Translations under genes and position numbers: made by a program | Assembly (NCBI RefSeq): GCF_000963005.1 | Contig: NZ_JZHZ01000007.1 | Location: forward strand, 1,426,567 to 1,490,566 | Reading direction: 5' to 3' | Length of the DNA stretch: 64,000 nucleotides | DNA from: Xanthomonas sp. GPE 39 | GTDB lineage: Bacteria; Pseudomonadota; Gammaproteobacteria; Xanthomonadales; Xanthomonadaceae | The notes under the pieces: model-generated | Database searches by the model: none | Told to the model about the DNA's origin: nothing | What the model saw: the letters and a program-made list of their open reading frames with translations, nothing else | Shown here: positions 17,206-28,356 of the stretch, piece by piece | Numbering within the stretch: position 1 is the stretch's first letter | Layout: each line of letters opens with the position of its first letter

Positions 17206-19797
17206 ATGTTGGAAGCCTATCGCCACCACGTCGCAGAGCGCGCCGCGCTCGGTATCCCGCCGCTGCCGCTGAGCGCGACGCAGACCGCGCAGGTCATCGA
17301 ATTGTTGAAGCATCCGCCTGCGGGCGAGGAGCAGTTCCTGGTTGAACTGTTGAGCCAGCGCGTACCCGCTGGCGTCGACGATGCCGCCAAGGTCAAGGCC
17401 TCATATCTGGCTGCGGTCGCCTTCGGGACCGAGAAGACACCGCTGATCTCGCCGACCCGCGCGACCGAACTGCTGGGCACCATGCTGGGCGGCTACAACG
17501 TCCATCCGTTGATCGAACTGCTGGACAACCCGGAACTGGGCGCGACGGCGGCTGAGGGTCTCAAGCACACCTTGTTGATTTTCGACGCCTTCCACGACGT
17601 GCAGGAGAAAGCCGAGGCCGGTAACACGCACGCCAAGGCAGTGCTGCAGAGTTGGGCGCAGGGCGAGTGGTTCACCAGCAAGCCGGAAGTGCCGCATAGC
17701 CTCACCATCACCGTGTTCAAGGTGCCCGGCGAGACCAATACCGATGACCTGTCGCCAGCGCCGGACGCCACCACGCGTCCGGACATCCCGCTGCACGCGC
17801 TGGCGATGCTGAAAAACAAGCGCGATGGCGCACCGTTCGAGCCGGAAGAAGACGGCAAGCGTGGCCCGATCCAGGCCGTCGCCGATCTCAAGGCCAAGGG
17901 CCATCTGGTCGCCTATGTCGGCGACGTGGTCGGCACCGGTTCCTCGCGCAAGTCGGCGACCAACTCGGTGCTGTGGTGGACCGGCGAGGATATCCCGTAC
18001 ATTCCCAACAAGCGCTTCGGTGGCGTGTGCCTGGGTTCGAAGATCGCGCCGATCTTCTACAACACCATGGAAGACGCCGGCGCGCTGCCGATCGAACTGG
18101 ACGTCTCGCAGATGGAGCACGGCGACGTGGTCGAACTGCGTCCCTACGATGGCAAAGCGCTGAAGAACGGGCAGGTGATCGCCGAGTTCGCGATGAAGTC
18201 GGACGTGTTGTTCGACGAAGTGCGCGCTGGTGGCCGCATTCCGTTGATCGTCGGTCGTGGCCTGACCGCCAAGGCGCGCGAATTCCTCGGCCTGCCGCCG
18301 TCGGAGCTGTTCCGCTTGCCGATGAACCCGCCGGATACCGGCAAGGGCTTCTCGCTGGCGCAGAAGATGGTTGGCCGCGCCTGCGGCCTGGCCGACGGAC
18401 AGGGCATGCGCCCGGGCACCTATTGCGAACCGAAGATGACCTCGGTGGGCTCGCAGGACACCACCGGCCCGATGACCCGCGACGAACTGAAGGACCTGGC
18501 CTGCCTGGGCTTTTCCGCCGACCTGGTGATGCAGTCGTTCTGCCACACCGCCGCGTATCCCAAGCCGGTGGATGTCAAAACCCACCACACCTTGCCGGAG
18601 TTCATCTCCACCCGTGGCGGTGTGTCGCTGCGTCCGGGCGACGGCGTGATCCATAGCTGGCTCAACCGCATGCTGCTGCCCGACACGGTGGGCACCGGCG
18701 GCGATTCGCACACCCGCTTCCCGATCGGCATCTCGTTCCCGGCTGGCTCCGGTCTGGTGGCGTTCGCCGCCGCCACCGGGGTGATGCCGCTGGATATGCC
18801 CGAGAGCGTGCTGGTGCGCTTCAAGGGGCAGATGCAGCCGGGCGTGACCCTGCGCGATCTGGTCAACGCGATCCCGCTGTACGCGATCAAGCAGGGCCTG
18901 CTGACCGTGGCCAAGCAGGGCAAGAAGAACATTTTCTCCGGTCGCATTCTGGAGATCGAGGGTTTGCCCGACCTGAAAGTGGAGCAGGCGTTCGAGTTGT
19001 CCGACGCCTCCGCCGAGCGTTCGGCCGCTGGTTGCACGGTGCGCTTGAACAAGGCCCCGATCATCGAGTACCTGACCAGCAACATCACCCTGTTGAAGTG
19101 GATGATCGCCGAGGGCTACGCCGATGCGCGTTCGCTGGCGCGGCGGATCAAGAAGATGCAGGAATGGTTGGCCGATCCGCAGTTGCTCGAACCCGATGCC
19201 GATGCCGAGTACGCGGCGGTGATCGAGATCGACCTGGCCGACATCCACGAGCCCATCGTGGCATGCCCGAACGATCCGGACGACGTCAAGACGCTCTCCG
19301 ATGTCGCTGGTGCGACCATCGATGAGGTGTTCATCGGCTCGTGCATGACCAACATTGGCCATTTCCGCGCGGCGGCCAAGTTGCTCGAAGGCAAGCGTGA
19401 TATCCCGACGCGTCTGTGGGTTGCACCGCCGACCAAGATGGATGCCTCCGAGCTGACCAAGGAAGGCCACTACGGCACCTTCGGCGCCGCCGGTGCGCGC
19501 ATGGAAATGCCGGGTTGCTCGTTGTGCATGGGCAACCAGGCGCAGGCCCGCGAGGGCGCGACCGTGTTCTCCACCTCCACCCGCAATTTCCCCAACCGTC
19601 TTGGCCGCAATACCAACGTGTACCTGGGGTCGGCCGAACTGGCGGCGATCTGCTCGCGCCTGGGCCGTATCCCGACCAAGCAGGAGTACATGGCCGATGT
19701 TGGGGTGATCAAAACCAGTGGCGAGCAGATCTATCGCTACATGAACTTCGATCAGATCCAGGACTACCAGGATGTGGCCGATACGGTCACCGCCTGA
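17206..19797 (+). CDS. acnB: Aconitate hydratase B
   Basis: 863 residues, the normal AcnB length (E. coli 865), with the inverted domain order: an N-terminal HEAT-like domain (1-160), the swivel domain ([33 protein letters not shown]) and then the Fe-S catalytic body. Cluster cysteines are C713 (IGSCMTN), C771 and C774 ([10 protein letters not shown]). It catalyses citrate-isocitrate isomerisation. In other bacteria it may also isomerise 2-methyl-cis-aconitate, and the iron-free form binds mRNA. A GGAGAA precedes the ATG. It lies downstream of vapBC in the same direction and is closed by a strong bidirectional terminator. Confidence 0.97.
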   Translation: MLEAYRHHVAERAALGIPPLPLSATQTAQVIELLKHPPAGEEQFLVELLSQRVPAGVDDAAKVKASYLAAVAFGTEKTPLISPTRATELLGTMLGGYNVHPLIELLDNPELGATAAEGLKHTLLIFDAFHDVQEKAEAGNTHAKAVLQSWAQGEWFTSKPEVPHSLTITVFKVPGETNTDDLSPAPDATTRPDIPLHALAMLKNKRDGAPFEPEEDGKRGPIQAVADLKAKGHLVAYVGDVVGTGSSRKSATNSVLWWTGEDIPYIPNKRFGGVCLGSKIAPIFYNTMEDAGALPIELDVSQMEHGDVVELRPYDGKALKNGQVIAEFAMKSDVLFDEVRAGGRIPLIVGRGLTAKAREFLGLPPSELFRLPMNPPDTGKGFSLAQKMVGRACGLADGQGMRPGTYCEPKMTSVGSQDTTGPMTRDELKDLACLGFSADLVMQSFCHTAAYPKPVDVKTHHTLPEFISTRGGVSLRPGDGVIHSWLNRMLLPDTVGTGGDSHTRFPIGISFPAGSGLVAFAAATGVMPLDMPESVLVRFKGQMQPGVTLRDLVNAIPLYAIKQGLLTVAKQGKKNIFSGRILEIEGLPDLKVEQAFELSDASAERSAAGCTVRLNKAPIIEYLTSNITLLKWMIAEGYADARSLARRIKKMQEWLADPQLLEPDADAEYAAVIEIDLADIHEPIVACPNDPDDVKTLSDVAGATIDEVFIGSCMTNIGHFRAAAKLLEGKRDIPTRLWVAPPTKMDASELTKEGHYGTFGAAGARMEMPGCSLCMGNQAQAREGATVFSTSTRNFPNRLGRNTNVYLGSAELAAICSRLGRIPTKQEYMADVGVIKTSGEQIYRYMNFDQIQDYQDVADTVTA

Positions 19798-19822
19798 GAT
19801 AAAGTGCTGTCATGCGGTCACG

Positions 19823-19849
19823 AAAAAGCCCGGCAATGCCGGGCTTTTT
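19823..19849. terminator. Bidirectional intrinsic terminator between acnB and the GGDEF-EAL gene
   Basis: AAAAA-GCCCGGC-AAT-GCCGGGC-TTTTT: a perfect 7-bp GC stem flanked by five A and five T. It works on both strands and ends the converging transcripts. Confidence 0.92.
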
Positions 19850-19954
19850 CTTAAGTCGTCATCTGCATAAATGCGCCGCTGGCGCGTTCTGATATCGATC
19901 GTGGCCCCATTCGTGGATCCGGCCATGCTCATGGCCAGGTTCGACGCTGCGTGC

Positions 19955-22549
19955 TTATTGCGTCGGTGTGCCAGCTTGCGCCTGCAGCCACTGTTCCAGC
20001 GCGCTTGCGGGCAGCGCACGCGAGAATAGAAAGCCTTGCAACACGCCACAGCCCAGTTCCGCTAGGAGGCTGCGCTGCGCGTCGGTCTCTACGCCCTCGG
20101 CCACGGTGTGCATGCCCAGGGTTTCGCCGATGCGCAATACCGAGGTGGTCAGGGCACGGGAGGTCGGGCTGTGCTCCAGGTCGCGCACGAAGCTCATGTC
20201 CAGCTTGAGTTCGTTAATCGGTAATTGGTGCAGATGGCTGAGGCTGGAATAACCGGTGCCGAAGTCGTCCAGCGACAGCAATACGCCGCTGCTCTGCAAT
20301 TGGCGCAGATTAGCCAATACTGCAGCGGTATTGGACAGCATGACGCTTTCGGTCATTTCCAAGGCCAGGTCGTCGGCGACCAGGCCATAGCTGCTCAGCA
20401 TTTGTTCTACTCGCGCAGGTAATTGCGGATCGGCGAAATTATTGGCGGACAGGTTCACCGCCACGCGTGGCACCGCAATCCCGCGCAGACGCCAGTCGGC
20501 CATCTGACGGCAGGCTTCGCGCAACGCCCATTGGCCGAGCTCCTCGATCAGGCCGCATTCCTCGGCCATCGGTACGAACCGTGCCGGCGAGATATTGCCG
20601 AGATTGGGATGTTCCCAGCGCAACAGCGCTTCCACCCCATACAGCGCGTGCGGTGCCTGGCTGAACACCTGCGGCTGATAATGCAGTTGCAGTTCGTTAT
20701 GGTGTAAGGCATCGCGCAGCGCGGTCTCCAGGGCCACGCGTTCTTGCGCCATGCGGTTCATGTCGGAGCTGAAGTAGCGGAAACTGCCGCCGCCCTCGTC
20801 CTTGGCTCGGTACATGGCCAGATCGGCGTGGCGCAGCAGTGTTTCGATGTCGTCGCCGTCCTCGGGAAACATCGCCACGCCGATGCTGGCACTCGGATGC
20901 AGGGTGACATGACCGACCACCACCGGCTCGGCCAGTGCCAGCAATAGGCGTTCTGCGGTGCCAGCGGCTTGTTCGGCTCCGCATTGCGGCAACATCAGCA
21001 CGAATTCGTCGCCGGACTGACGGCTGAGCAGGTCGGTGACTCCCATTTCTTCGGACAACCGTTGCGCGATATCGCGCAGCAGTCCGTCGCCAGCGTGATG
21101 CCCCTGGGTCTCGTTGACGCGTTTGAAGCGGTCGATATCCACGAACAGGATCGCGACCGGGGAGCCGTGGTATTCGGCATCGGCCAGTGCTTGTTCGGCG
21201 CGTGCGCTGAACATTACTCGATTGGGCAGGTTGGTCAGCGCATCGTAGAAGGCCAACTGATGTACGCGTTCCTTAGTCTGTTCGCGTTCCATTGCCAGCG
21301 CGCATAAATGTACGCACAGTTCGATCAAACGCATGTGCCAGGGCAGTGGCTCGCAGACCTCACGGTAGTACAGTGCAAAGCTACCCAGCACACGCCCGCC
21401 GCTGGATTTGATCGGGGTGGCGACGCAGGTGCCAAGATGCAATTCTTTTGTCAGTGAGCGGTAGTCGGCGAACAACTCATCTTGCTGTGCATCCTTCACA
21501 ATGACCTGTTTGCCGCGCCACATCGCGGCGCCGGAAGCGCCGACATTGGGGCCGATGGGGACGTTTCCTACCTTTTTCTGCAATAGCTCTGGCATGCTCG
21601 GTGAAACCAGCAGATGCAGATTGCTGTTGCTGTCTACGCTGAAGATCGAGGTCAATAGCTGCGGAGCGATGCGCTCGAACTCTCTGCAGATCAGCGTTGC
21701 GACATCGGCCAGTGGTTGTTCGCGGACCATCGCATCGAGCACGTTTTTGTGCAGCACCTCGTGCATCTTGCTGTGCGTGATGTCGGTGAATGACACCATG
21801 TAGTGCTGGACAGTGCCGTTTTCCTCGGTGATCGGATTGGCCACCATCGTGGTCCACAACGGTGTGTTGTCCTTGCGATAGACCAACAAATCGACCTGGT
21901 GGCCGAATCCCGCGCGCATGCGTTCGCGGGTCTGCGACACCACCTGCATATCACTGCTAGGGCCAGGCAGTACTTCGCTGGGAAGTCTCCCAAGGATTTC
22001 TTTTGCGTCATAGCCGAATACGCGGCTGAAACCTGCATTCACATAAAGAATATGCAAGTCTTTGTCGCACAGGATAATAGCGCTGTCGCTACGTTCCAGT
22101 GCCAGCGAGAGCAAGCGCATCTTGGTGTTGCGCTCGTTTTCGGTGCTGATGTCGCGCACTTGCAGGACCTGCAGCGGTGCACCTTCCTGCGGCACAGGCG
22201 AAGCGCTGATCGATATCCAACGCTGCACGCCTTTGTCGCTTTGCAGTGGCAGCGTGTAATCGTTGCCGCCACGCAAGCAACTGGTAAGGAAATCGGCACG
22301 AATTTCCTCGTCGATGAGTTCCCCGAATTCGCGCCCCAGCACCTGTGCCTGAGACAAATTCCACAGAGTTTCGGCAATGTGGTTGAAGGCGACAATGCGC
22401 GACTGCGCATCGATGACCACCACGCCATCGCCCGTGCGCTGCGTGGAATGCAACGGCGCCAGCTCGTGGCTGGACGCTACATGCGTCTGGATCGTCGCAT
22501 CCGCGCTGGTGTCGGACGCGATCGGTTTAGTGACGCGGCGGTGCGGCAT
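19955..22549 (-). CDS. PAS-PAS-GAF-GGDEF-EAL c-di-GMP signalling protein
   Basis: 864 residues, cytoplasmic, with no membrane segment. Order: PAS1 (about 35-140), PAS2 (about 150-265), GAF (about 290-425), GGDEF (about 440-600), EAL (about 610-860). The synthase motif reads SGDEF (512-516) rather than GGDEF, and there is no RxxD inhibitory site five residues before it. The phosphodiesterase motifs look complete (E640 in EALLRW, DDFGTGYSSL). It may therefore act mainly as a phosphodiesterase, with the GGDEF domain binding GTP or weakly active (inference). The ATG begins 4 bases after the cheB stop, so it is probably the last gene of the cheR-cheD-cheB transcript, tying c-di-GMP turnover to chemotactic adaptation. 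No convincing Shine-Dalgarno. Confidence 0.9.
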   Translation of the reverse strand: MPHRRVTKPIASDTSADATIQTHVASSHELAPLHSTQRTGDGVVVIDAQSRIVAFNHIAETLWNLSQAQVLGREFGELIDEEIRADFLTSCLRGGNDYTLPLQSDKGVQRWISISASPVPQEGAPLQVLQVRDISTENERNTKMRLLSLALERSDSAIILCDKDLHILYVNAGFSRVFGYDAKEILGRLPSEVLPGPSSDMQVVSQTRERMRAGFGHQVDLLVYRKDNTPLWTTMVANPITEENGTVQHYMVSFTDITHSKMHEVLHKNVLDAMVREQPLADVATLICREFERIAPQLLTSIFSVDSNSNLHLLVSPSMPELLQKKVGNVPIGPNVGASGAAMWRGKQVIVKDAQQDELFADYRSLTKELHLGTCVATPIKSSGGRVLGSFALYYREVCEPLPWHMRLIELCVHLCALAMEREQTKERVHQLAFYDALTNLPNRVMFSARAEQALADAEYHGSPVAILFVDIDRFKRVNETQGHHAGDGLLRDIAQRLSEEMGVTDLLSRQSGDEFVLMLPQCGAEQAAGTAERLLLALAEPVVVGHVTLHPSASIGVAMFPEDGDDIETLLRHADLAMYRAKDEGGGSFRYFSSDMNRMAQERVALETALRDALHHNELQLHYQPQVFSQAPHALYGVEALLRWEHPNLGNISPARFVPMAEECGLIEELGQWALREACRQMADWRLRGIAVPRVAVNLSANNFADPQLPARVEQMLSSYGLVADDLALEMTESVMLSNTAAVLANLRQLQSSGVLLSLDDFGTGYSSLSHLHQLPINELKLDMSFVRDLEHSPTSRALTTSVLRIGETLGMHTVAEGVETDAQRSLLAELGCGVLQGFLFSRALPASALEQWLQAQAGTPTQ

Positions 22550-22553
22550 GGTA

Positions 22554-23630
22554 CTAGCGCGCCTGTACGGACAGCGCGATCAGTCGCTCTGCGATCTTGT
22601 GCAATGGCAGCACTTCCTGCGCAGCGCCAAGTCGGAAGGCGGCGCCGGGCATGCCCCAGACGACGCTGGTCGCCTCGTCTTGGACAAGGGTGCTGGCGCC
22701 TGCCTGTAGCATTTCGAGCAGTCCGCGTGCGCCATCGTCGCCCATGCCGGTGAGGATCGCGCCAATCGCATTGGCGCCGGCGTTGCGCGCCACCGATTGG
22801 AACAGCACGTCCACTGCAGGTTTATGCCGGTTGACTGGCGGGCCGTCGTCGATTTTGCAGCGCCAACGTGCACCATCGCGGATCACTTGCAGATGCTTGC
22901 CACCGGGGGGCAAATAGGCATGTCCGGGCAAAATCGCTTCGCCTTCGCTGGCTTCACGTACCGCCATGGCCGAATGACGGTTGAGGCGATCGGCGAAGGC
23001 GGTGCTGAAGCCGGCAGGCAAGTGTTGAGTCATCACCACGGCCGGTGCGTCGGCGGGCATGCCTTCCAGAACCACGCGCAGCGCTTCGGTGCCACCGGCG
23101 GACGCACCGATGGCGATCAATCGGTCGGTGGTACGGAACTTCAGTGACGACGGGGCGGTGGGCGTCACTGCCGCAGTACCGGTTGGTTTCGGTATGTTCG
23201 CGCGGTCCAGCGCACGCACCTTGGCCTTGGACGCGGCTTTGACTTTACCGATGATCTCCTCGGCGTACTCTTCCAGGCCGCGTGCCACGTCGAGTTTTGG
23301 CTTGGAGACAAAGTCTACCGCACCCAGGGAAAGCGCCTGCAATGTGGTGTCGGCACCGTGCTCGGTGAGCGAGGAGATCATCACCACGGGTGTGGGCCGC
23401 AACCGCATCAGGTTTTCCAGGAACGCCAGCCCATCCATTCGTGGCATTTCCACGTCCAGGGTGATCACGTCCGGATTCAGGCGTTTGATTTTTTCGCGTG
23501 CCAACAATGGATCGGCAGCGGAACCGACCACTTCGATGCCAGGGGCGCGCGAGAGAATTTCCGTGAGGATTTGTCGCACGACGGCGGAGTCGTCGACGAT
23601 CAGCACACGGCAAGGGGCTTCTAAATTCAT
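22554..23630 (-). CDS. cheB: Chemotaxis protein-glutamate methylesterase/deamidase CheB
   Basis: 358 residues. The N-terminal receiver carries the phospho-acceptor D59 ([12 protein letters not shown]). The C-terminal esterase has the catalytic triad S177 ([10 protein letters not shown]), H203 (TQHLPAG) and D299 (LTGMGDDG). It removes methyl groups from chemoreceptors and deamidates them when phosphorylated by CheA. Its ATG overlaps the cheD stop (ATGA). It is the only cheB in the window; the cheY-cheZ-cheA set further up lacks one, so this enzyme may serve both systems (inference). Confidence 0.97.
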   Translation of the reverse strand: MNLEAPCRVLIVDDSAVVRQILTEILSRAPGIEVVGSAADPLLAREKIKRLNPDVITLDVEMPRMDGLAFLENLMRLRPTPVVMISSLTEHGADTTLQALSLGAVDFVSKPKLDVARGLEEYAEEIIGKVKAASKAKVRALDRANIPKPTGTAAVTPTAPSSLKFRTTDRLIAIGASAGGTEALRVVLEGMPADAPAVVMTQHLPAGFSTAFADRLNRHSAMAVREASEGEAILPGHAYLPPGGKHLQVIRDGARWRCKIDDGPPVNRHKPAVDVLFQSVARNAGANAIGAILTGMGDDGARGLLEMLQAGASTLVQDEATSVVWGMPGAAFRLGAAQEVLPLHKIAERLIALSVQAR

Positions 23631-24229
23631 TCGAACAACTCCACGGCTCCGGTGACAGGAGCTTTGGCGAGACGGGCGCGCACGGCCGATTCGGCGGCGG
23701 CGACTTCTGCTTCTTCGTGTGCGTGTGGCAGACGCTGTACGACAACGCGACCGGTGGCAGGAAAGAACCAGATTTTACGCGGATGGATGCCACGTAGATC
23801 CTCGGCGATCACCGGGATGTGTTCGGCTTTGAGGTAGTTCAGCACGAAATCCGAGTTGCGGGTACCCACCGGATTGTTGGTGAAGCCCTTGAGCACATTG
23901 CCACCGCCGAACACCTTGGCTTCCAGCCGGCTGCGGGCGGCACCGCGCTTGAGCAGGTCGTTGATCAGCATTTCCATTGCGTAGCTGCCGTAACGTGCCG
24001 GAGCGCCATCGCCGCTCTGGCCGTCCGGCAACATGAAGTGGTTCATGCCGCCGATCTTGAGCAGGGGGTCGCGGATGCACGCCGCAACGCAGGATCCCAG
24101 GATGGTTGTCAGCGCGGTGTCATCGTCCACGACGAGATATTGCGTCGGCAACAGTTTGGCTGCCGTCGTCTTGAAGCGGGTATCGTGATACCGCATCACC
24201 TGGTCCATAGACATGGTGGCGGTACTCAT
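23627..24229 (-). CDS. cheD: Chemoreceptor glutamine deamidase CheD
   Basis: 200 residues with the papain-like CheD core: catalytic C47 ([13 protein letters not shown]) and H64 (GGMNHFMLP), followed by the [14 protein letters not shown] and [11 protein letters not shown] stretches. CheD deamidates receptor glutamines and in some bacteria binds CheC. No cheC is visible here; CheZ in the other cluster could supply the phosphatase role. It overlaps cheR and cheB by 4 bases each. The N-terminal 20 residues ([10 protein letters not shown]) are variable, so an internal start at residue 6 or 8 is possible. Confidence 0.95.
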   Translation of the reverse strand: MSTATMSMDQVMRYHDTRFKTTAAKLLPTQYLVVDDDTALTTILGSCVAACIRDPLLKIGGMNHFMLPDGQSGDGAPARYGSYAMEMLINDLLKRGAARSRLEAKVFGGGNVLKGFTNNPVGTRNSDFVLNYLKAEHIPVIAEDLRGIHPRKIWFFPATGRVVVQRLPHAHEEAEVAAAESAVRARLAKAPVTGAVELFE

Positions 24230-25092
24230 GTGTGCGCCTTATTGCCCGCGCGATACAGGGTGCGACCGCAGGGTTGGATCAGGTCTGCGGCGTGCAGATA
24301 ATTCTCTGAATGACCGGTGTAGAGCATGCCGGCGGCGTCCAGATGCGGTGTCAGCCGCGACAAGATGCCGCGCTGAGTCGGCTTGTCGAAGTAGATCATC
24401 ACGTTGCGGCAGAACAGAGCAAGATACGGCCCTGCGACGTCGTAGCGCGGTTCCAGCAGGTTCAATTGGCGGAATTCGAGCAGATCGCGCAGGGCTGGGA
24501 TCACCCGGCATTGGCCTTCGTTGGCGCCGCTGCCACGCTGGAAATACTTGCGCTTGATCGCCGGGTCCAGGCTCGCGATACGCTCGAGCGCATAGACGCC
24601 GCGCGAGGCGGTCGCCAGCACCTGGGTGTCTACATCGGTGGCCAGGATCCGTACCGGAGGGGTCAGCGTTCCGAATGCCTCGCAAGCGGTGATCGCCAGC
24701 GAATAGGGCTCTTCGCCGGTGGATGCGGCGCAGGACCAAATCTTCAGCGGTGCCGAAGCAGCATGTTTTTTCAGTTCCTCGTTCAGCCGTTCGAAATGGT
24801 GCGGTTCGCGGAAGAACGAGGTCAGATTGGTGGTCAGCGCATTGGTGAATGCCTCCCATTCATCGCCGCCTTCGCGTTCGAGCCAGTCCAGGTAGTCGCG
24901 GAACGAGCGCAGCCCCAGGGTGCGCAGGCGTCGCGAAAGCCGGCCATACACCATGTCGCGCTTGGCTGGAGCCAAGGCAATGCCTGCCTTCTGGTAGATC
25001 AAGTCGCAGACACGCTTGAAATCCCGATCACTGAATTCGAAGTCGCGGTTATCAAAACCGGGGGGCGGCGGAGCAGAGATCGGAGTGGCCAT
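24226..25092 (-). CDS. cheR: Chemotaxis protein methyltransferase CheR
   Basis: 288 residues. The N-terminal helical domain (about 15-85, [14 protein letters not shown]-like, here [16 protein letters not shown]) is followed by a SAM-binding fold with [17 protein letters not shown] as the glycine-rich loop, [11 protein letters not shown], and FCRNVMIYF. It methylates receptor glutamates using S-adenosylmethionine. First gene of a cheR-cheD-cheB-GGDEF/EAL transcript with overlapping genes. A sigma-28 type promoter stands about 30 bases before the ATG. One nearby receptor ends in a CheR-docking pentapeptide (QWQEF). Confidence 0.97.
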   Translation of the reverse strand: MATPISAPPPPGFDNRDFEFSDRDFKRVCDLIYQKAGIALAPAKRDMVYGRLSRRLRTLGLRSFRDYLDWLEREGGDEWEAFTNALTTNLTSFFREPHHFERLNEELKKHAASAPLKIWSCAASTGEEPYSLAITACEAFGTLTPPVRILATDVDTQVLATASRGVYALERIASLDPAIKRKYFQRGSGANEGQCRVIPALRDLLEFRQLNLLEPRYDVAGPYLALFCRNVMIYFDKPTQRGILSRLTPHLDAAGMLYTGHSENYLHAADLIQPCGRTLYRAGNKAHT

Positions 25093-25121
25093 AGGTCTCA
25101 GCGGTAGTCGGTCTACAGAGG

Positions 25122-25147
25122 TATCGGCGAGGAGTCGAAAAAATTGA
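25122..25147 (-). promoter_or_regulatory. Sigma-28 (FliA) type promoter before cheR
   Basis: On the minus strand, TCAATTTT (6 of 8 to TAAAGTTT), then 11 bases, then GCCGATA (perfect -10). It places the transcript start about 20-25 bases before the cheR ATG. Confidence 0.7.
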
Positions 25148-25453
25148 CCCGTCTCGCAGGTAGTGTGTTGCCCATCACCCGGTACGTATCGATCCTAGCG
25201 CTGCCACTGCTGTTCTCCCAGAGGCGATTGCAGTGTAGTGGGTGATATGAGGAACGCTGTGTCCCAAATGAGACGATTTTGGGTGTAATCCTTCAGCCAT
25301 CAGTGCTCGTCCACCTCGCGCGTGACATGCCGGTCGCGCTGAGCGAATGCGGTGAAGCCAAATGGCAAAGATCCCAGGCGCTGGGGCCGGGGATCGGGAT
25401 GACGGTGATGATGGAGCCGGGAGTAACGTTTTTCCCAGCCTGAATTTTGTGAA
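25148..25453. other. Intergenic stretch between cheR promoter and receptor gene
   Basis: No open frame here has a plausible start or protein-like composition. It should hold the 3' end of the receptor transcript, but no hairpin with a T-run was found. Confidence 0.4.
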
Positions 25454-27814
25454 TTATTCAGGCATCGAGGAGCGCGCGACCTTGGCGAGTTTGCTTGGGG
25501 CGGTTGCTCCAGGCTTCTTTTTGGACTGCATTTTTGTGTGTGTCCTTGCCACGTGTTGTGGCGAGAACGAGTGATGCATGTCTGGCGTCGATCGTGCCAC
25601 TCGGAAGATCGAGACCGATTCGATCAATTGGCCTGCCTGTTCTTCCATCGAGTGCGCGGCAGCCTTGGCTTCTTCCACCAGCGCCGCGTTCTGCTGGGTG
25701 GCTTCGTCCATCTGGCTGACAGTCTGGCTGACCTGATCGATCCCGGCAGACTGTTCCTGCGAGGCAGAGGCGATCTCGCTCATGATGTCGGTGACCCGCT
25801 GCACCGAGGCCACGATTTCGTTCATAGTCTGACCGGCTTGGCGCACCAGCGCCGAACCATTCGAGACTTGGCTCACCGAGGCATCGATCAAGCCTTTGAT
25901 TTCCTTGGCGGCGCTGGCCGAGCGCTGCGCCAGGGTGCGCACTTCGCTAGCGACGACCGCGAAGCCGCGGCCCTGTTCGCCGGCCCGGGCCGCTTCCACT
26001 GCGGCGTTGAGCGCCAGGATATTGGTCTGGAAGGCGATGCTGTCGATGACGCCGATGATGTCGGCGATCTTCTTCGAGGACGTCTCGATGCCGCTCATCG
26101 TGCTCACGACCTGTCCGACCACCTCGCCGCCCTGCGACGCGACCGAGGCAGCGCCGACCGCCAACTGGTTGGCCTGGCGTGCATGCTCGGCATTCTGCTT
26201 GACGGTAGAGGTCAGCTCTTCCATGGAGGCGGCGGTTTCTTCCAGGTCCGACGCCTGTTGCTCGGTGCGGCGCGACAGGTCGTTGTTGCCAGTTGCGATT
26301 TCCCCGGCGGCGCCGTTGATCGCGTTCGCCACATGTTGGATGCCGCTGATGATGCTCGATAACTGTTCGGCGGTGGCGTTGGCGTCGTCGCGCATCGTGG
26401 CGAACACCCCGTGGAACTCGCCTTGCATGCGGATGGTCAGATCGCCCTGCGATAGTGCAGTCAGCAGCTTGGATACTTCGCCGATGCTATCGCCGTTGGC
26501 CTGCAGTAGACCGTTGAGTTGCTCGGCCAACATCAAGAAGAAGCCCTGCTTGCCGTCGATGGTGATACGCCCGGACAGGTCGCCGGCGCCGGCGGCCTGC
26601 ACGATCGTCGCTACTTCCCGTTCGACTTGCGCCTCAAGCGTGCGATCACGCGATTCGCACACATAGCCGATATGGTTGCCGTGTCCATCGCGGATGGAGG
26701 TGATGATCTGGGCAATGCGTGCATCGCCATAGGCCATCTCGCGTTCGACCACGCCTTTATGTTCGATCTCCGCCGCGGTTCTGGGATCGACCTGGTTGCC
26801 ATACTCGATCACCGAGACCGAGGAGCCAACCAGTGGCAGTTTGGAGTCGAACGCCGGCGCGACCGAGCGGATCTCGTCAGCGTACTTGTCGGTGATGCTC
26901 TGCATCGACGGGTTGGCGTAGACGATGCGGTAGTCCAGGTCGGCGATGAACACGCCAGTAGAGGAGTTGTCCAGAGCGGTGCGGATGCGCAGGTTCTCGG
27001 CGGATGCCGCGGCATCTTGTTCGATGCGTGCGCGCAGGTCATGCTGCATACGCTGGAGTGCTTGCATCAGTTCGCCGACTTCGTCCTGACTGCTGGCGTC
27101 GATATGTCCGTCGAGCTTGCCGCCAGCGACTTCGTTGGCCACCTTGACCGCGCCACGCACGCTGTTGGCCAGTAGCTTTCCGAACAGGAACGCCAGGGAG
27201 ACCGCGCTGCCGATGCCGATCAGCAGGCACACCAGCAGCATCGCCGACGCCTTGCCATAGGTGCTGCCGGCGTTGTCTGCCGCGACCTTGGACTGGCGGT
27301 CGTTCTCGGCGATCAACGCGATCAGGTCATCGGTCACCTTATTGTCCAGAAGGCTGGTTTCGCTGGTGAAGGTGTCGATTGCGTCATCGCGTAGGTCGAG
27401 CTGCAACATCTCGTCCACGGAACCATAGGACGCGATTGCCTTTTTCCAGTCCTTCACCAGGCGCTCGTAGGCTACTTTTTCCTGGGCTGTGCTGATCTTT
27501 TTCGGATACTGGGCGATGATCTCGTCCATCTGCTTTTTCAGAGCGATCTTACGCGTCTGCGATTCTTTCTTTACCGCATCGCTGCTGCGGATCAGGCTTT
27601 GATACGCGGCGCTACGGTAATCGCCGAGGATTGCGCGCATTTCACCGCCGATACGCACGCTGGGCACTACCGAACTGGAAAGGTTCTTGGTCTGATGATT
27701 GAGCGAGTTCAGTCCACTGTAGGCTGTCAGTCCCTGAATCAGCATCAGGGCCAGTACGATGCCGAATGCCAGCATCAATTTTGGCATCAGCTTGAGATTT
27801 TTTATCCACTGCAT
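25454..27814 (-). CDS. Methyl-accepting chemotaxis protein with PAS domain
   Basis: 786-residue chemoreceptor. TM1 is at about 10-32 and TM2 at about 188-212, with a helical 4HB-like periplasmic sensor between them, then a HAMP (about 213-265). A PAS domain (about 272-390, [20 protein letters not shown]) follows, with a further HAMP-like linker (GDLSGRITI). The long coiled-coil signalling hairpin has the tip [20 protein letters not shown]. The C-terminus ends ARSSMPE, with no CheR-docking pentapeptide. The PAS next to the membrane suggests a second, cytoplasmic or redox/ligand input. It lies about 100 bases downstream of the secreted OB-fold gene, which has a sigma-28 promoter. A weak 9-bp hairpin at 27871-27901 lies between, so co-transcription is possible but unproven. 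Confidence 0.95.
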   Translation of the reverse strand: MQWIKNLKLMPKLMLAFGIVLALMLIQGLTAYSGLNSLNHQTKNLSSSVVPSVRIGGEMRAILGDYRSAAYQSLIRSSDAVKKESQTRKIALKKQMDEIIAQYPKKISTAQEKVAYERLVKDWKKAIASYGSVDEMLQLDLRDDAIDTFTSETSLLDNKVTDDLIALIAENDRQSKVAADNAGSTYGKASAMLLVCLLIGIGSAVSLAFLFGKLLANSVRGAVKVANEVAGGKLDGHIDASSQDEVGELMQALQRMQHDLRARIEQDAAASAENLRIRTALDNSSTGVFIADLDYRIVYANPSMQSITDKYADEIRSVAPAFDSKLPLVGSSVSVIEYGNQVDPRTAAEIEHKGVVEREMAYGDARIAQIITSIRDGHGNHIGYVCESRDRTLEAQVEREVATIVQAAGAGDLSGRITIDGKQGFFLMLAEQLNGLLQANGDSIGEVSKLLTALSQGDLTIRMQGEFHGVFATMRDDANATAEQLSSIISGIQHVANAINGAAGEIATGNNDLSRRTEQQASDLEETAASMEELTSTVKQNAEHARQANQLAVGAASVASQGGEVVGQVVSTMSGIETSSKKIADIIGVIDSIAFQTNILALNAAVEAARAGEQGRGFAVVASEVRTLAQRSASAAKEIKGLIDASVSQVSNGSALVRQAGQTMNEIVASVQRVTDIMSEIASASQEQSAGIDQVSQTVSQMDEATQQNAALVEEAKAAAHSMEEQAGQLIESVSIFRVARSTPDMHHSFSPQHVARTHTKMQSKKKPGATAPSKLAKVARSSMPE

Positions 27815-27870
27815 TAGCGCATTTCCCTTGTGTTGACAGCCACTGCGAAGGTAAAGACAGCGATAGCACG

Positions 27871-27901
27871 CCGTGCTGGATGGCCAAGGGCCCCAGCACG
27901 G
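27871..27901 (-). terminator. Possible weak hairpin between the OB-fold gene and the receptor gene
   Basis: Perfect 9-bp arms CCGTGCTGG / CCAGCACGG with a 13-base loop, 14 bases past the stop of the secreted protein. There is no T-run on the minus strand, so it is an attenuator or mRNA stabiliser at best. Confidence 0.35.
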
Positions 27902-27914
27902 TGATGCACAGTGG

Positions 27915-28295
27915 TTATTTGATGGTTGCCAACTTCAAGCTAGAGGGAGCGCTGACCTGAATTTCCGCGCGCGAGCTGTCGCGTTCGATCTTGCCGATCA
28001 CGCACACATCCTTGCCTTCCAAGGCTTCCGGCGGAAAGCTGAACTTGCTGCGATCAGCGCCAGCGATCCGTGCGGAAAAGGTGTGGCGTGGAAACATGCC
28101 GCCCATGTACAAAAAAGTGGGTTCGCCCTCGGAATTCTGCGCATATTTTGCCTTCTCGACCTTGCCGCAGACCATGCCGTCCTTGCCGACGAACTTGGTC
28201 GCCATTTCCGGCGGAATCATCTGCTGAGATTGGGCAAAGGCGCTGGGGCTGGCGGCGAGTAGAAGGACCAAAAGCAGCGGCAGGTTCGATTTCAT
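27915..28295 (-). CDS. Small secreted OB-fold-like protein of unknown function
   Basis: 126 residues. There is a clear signal peptide ([21 protein letters not shown], cleavage about residue 21). The mature part contains [20 protein letters not shown], then a central hydrophobic strand (TFSARI), then [20 protein letters not shown]. This alternation of short strands, with 'CGKV...GxPTF' and 'CVxGKI' motifs, resembles the tRNA-anti-like or nuclease-associated OB fold seen in small periplasmic proteins. No catalytic residues are evident. Two cysteines (in VCGKV and DVCVIG) could form a disulfide in the periplasm. An AAGGAA lies 8 bases before the ATG. A sigma-28 promoter about 60 bases upstream makes it part of the motility regulon (inference). 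Function not known. Confidence 0.85.
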   Translation of the reverse strand: MKSNLPLLLVLLLAASPSAFAQSQQMIPPEMATKFVGKDGMVCGKVEKAKYAQNSEGEPTFLYMGGMFPRHTFSARIAGADRSKFSFPPEALEGKDVCVIGKIERDSSRAEIQVSAPSSLKLATIK

Positions 28296-28356
28296 AGAAC
28301 GATTCCTTGAGGGCGATGGATGAAGTAATGGTGATATGAGTCAGCCACTCTTCAGC

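Noticed and set aside
17401-19470. 689-codon open frame on the minus strand opposite acnB
   Set aside because: Antisense to intact acnB, with Arg/His/Gln-rich composition typical of GC-rich shadow frames.
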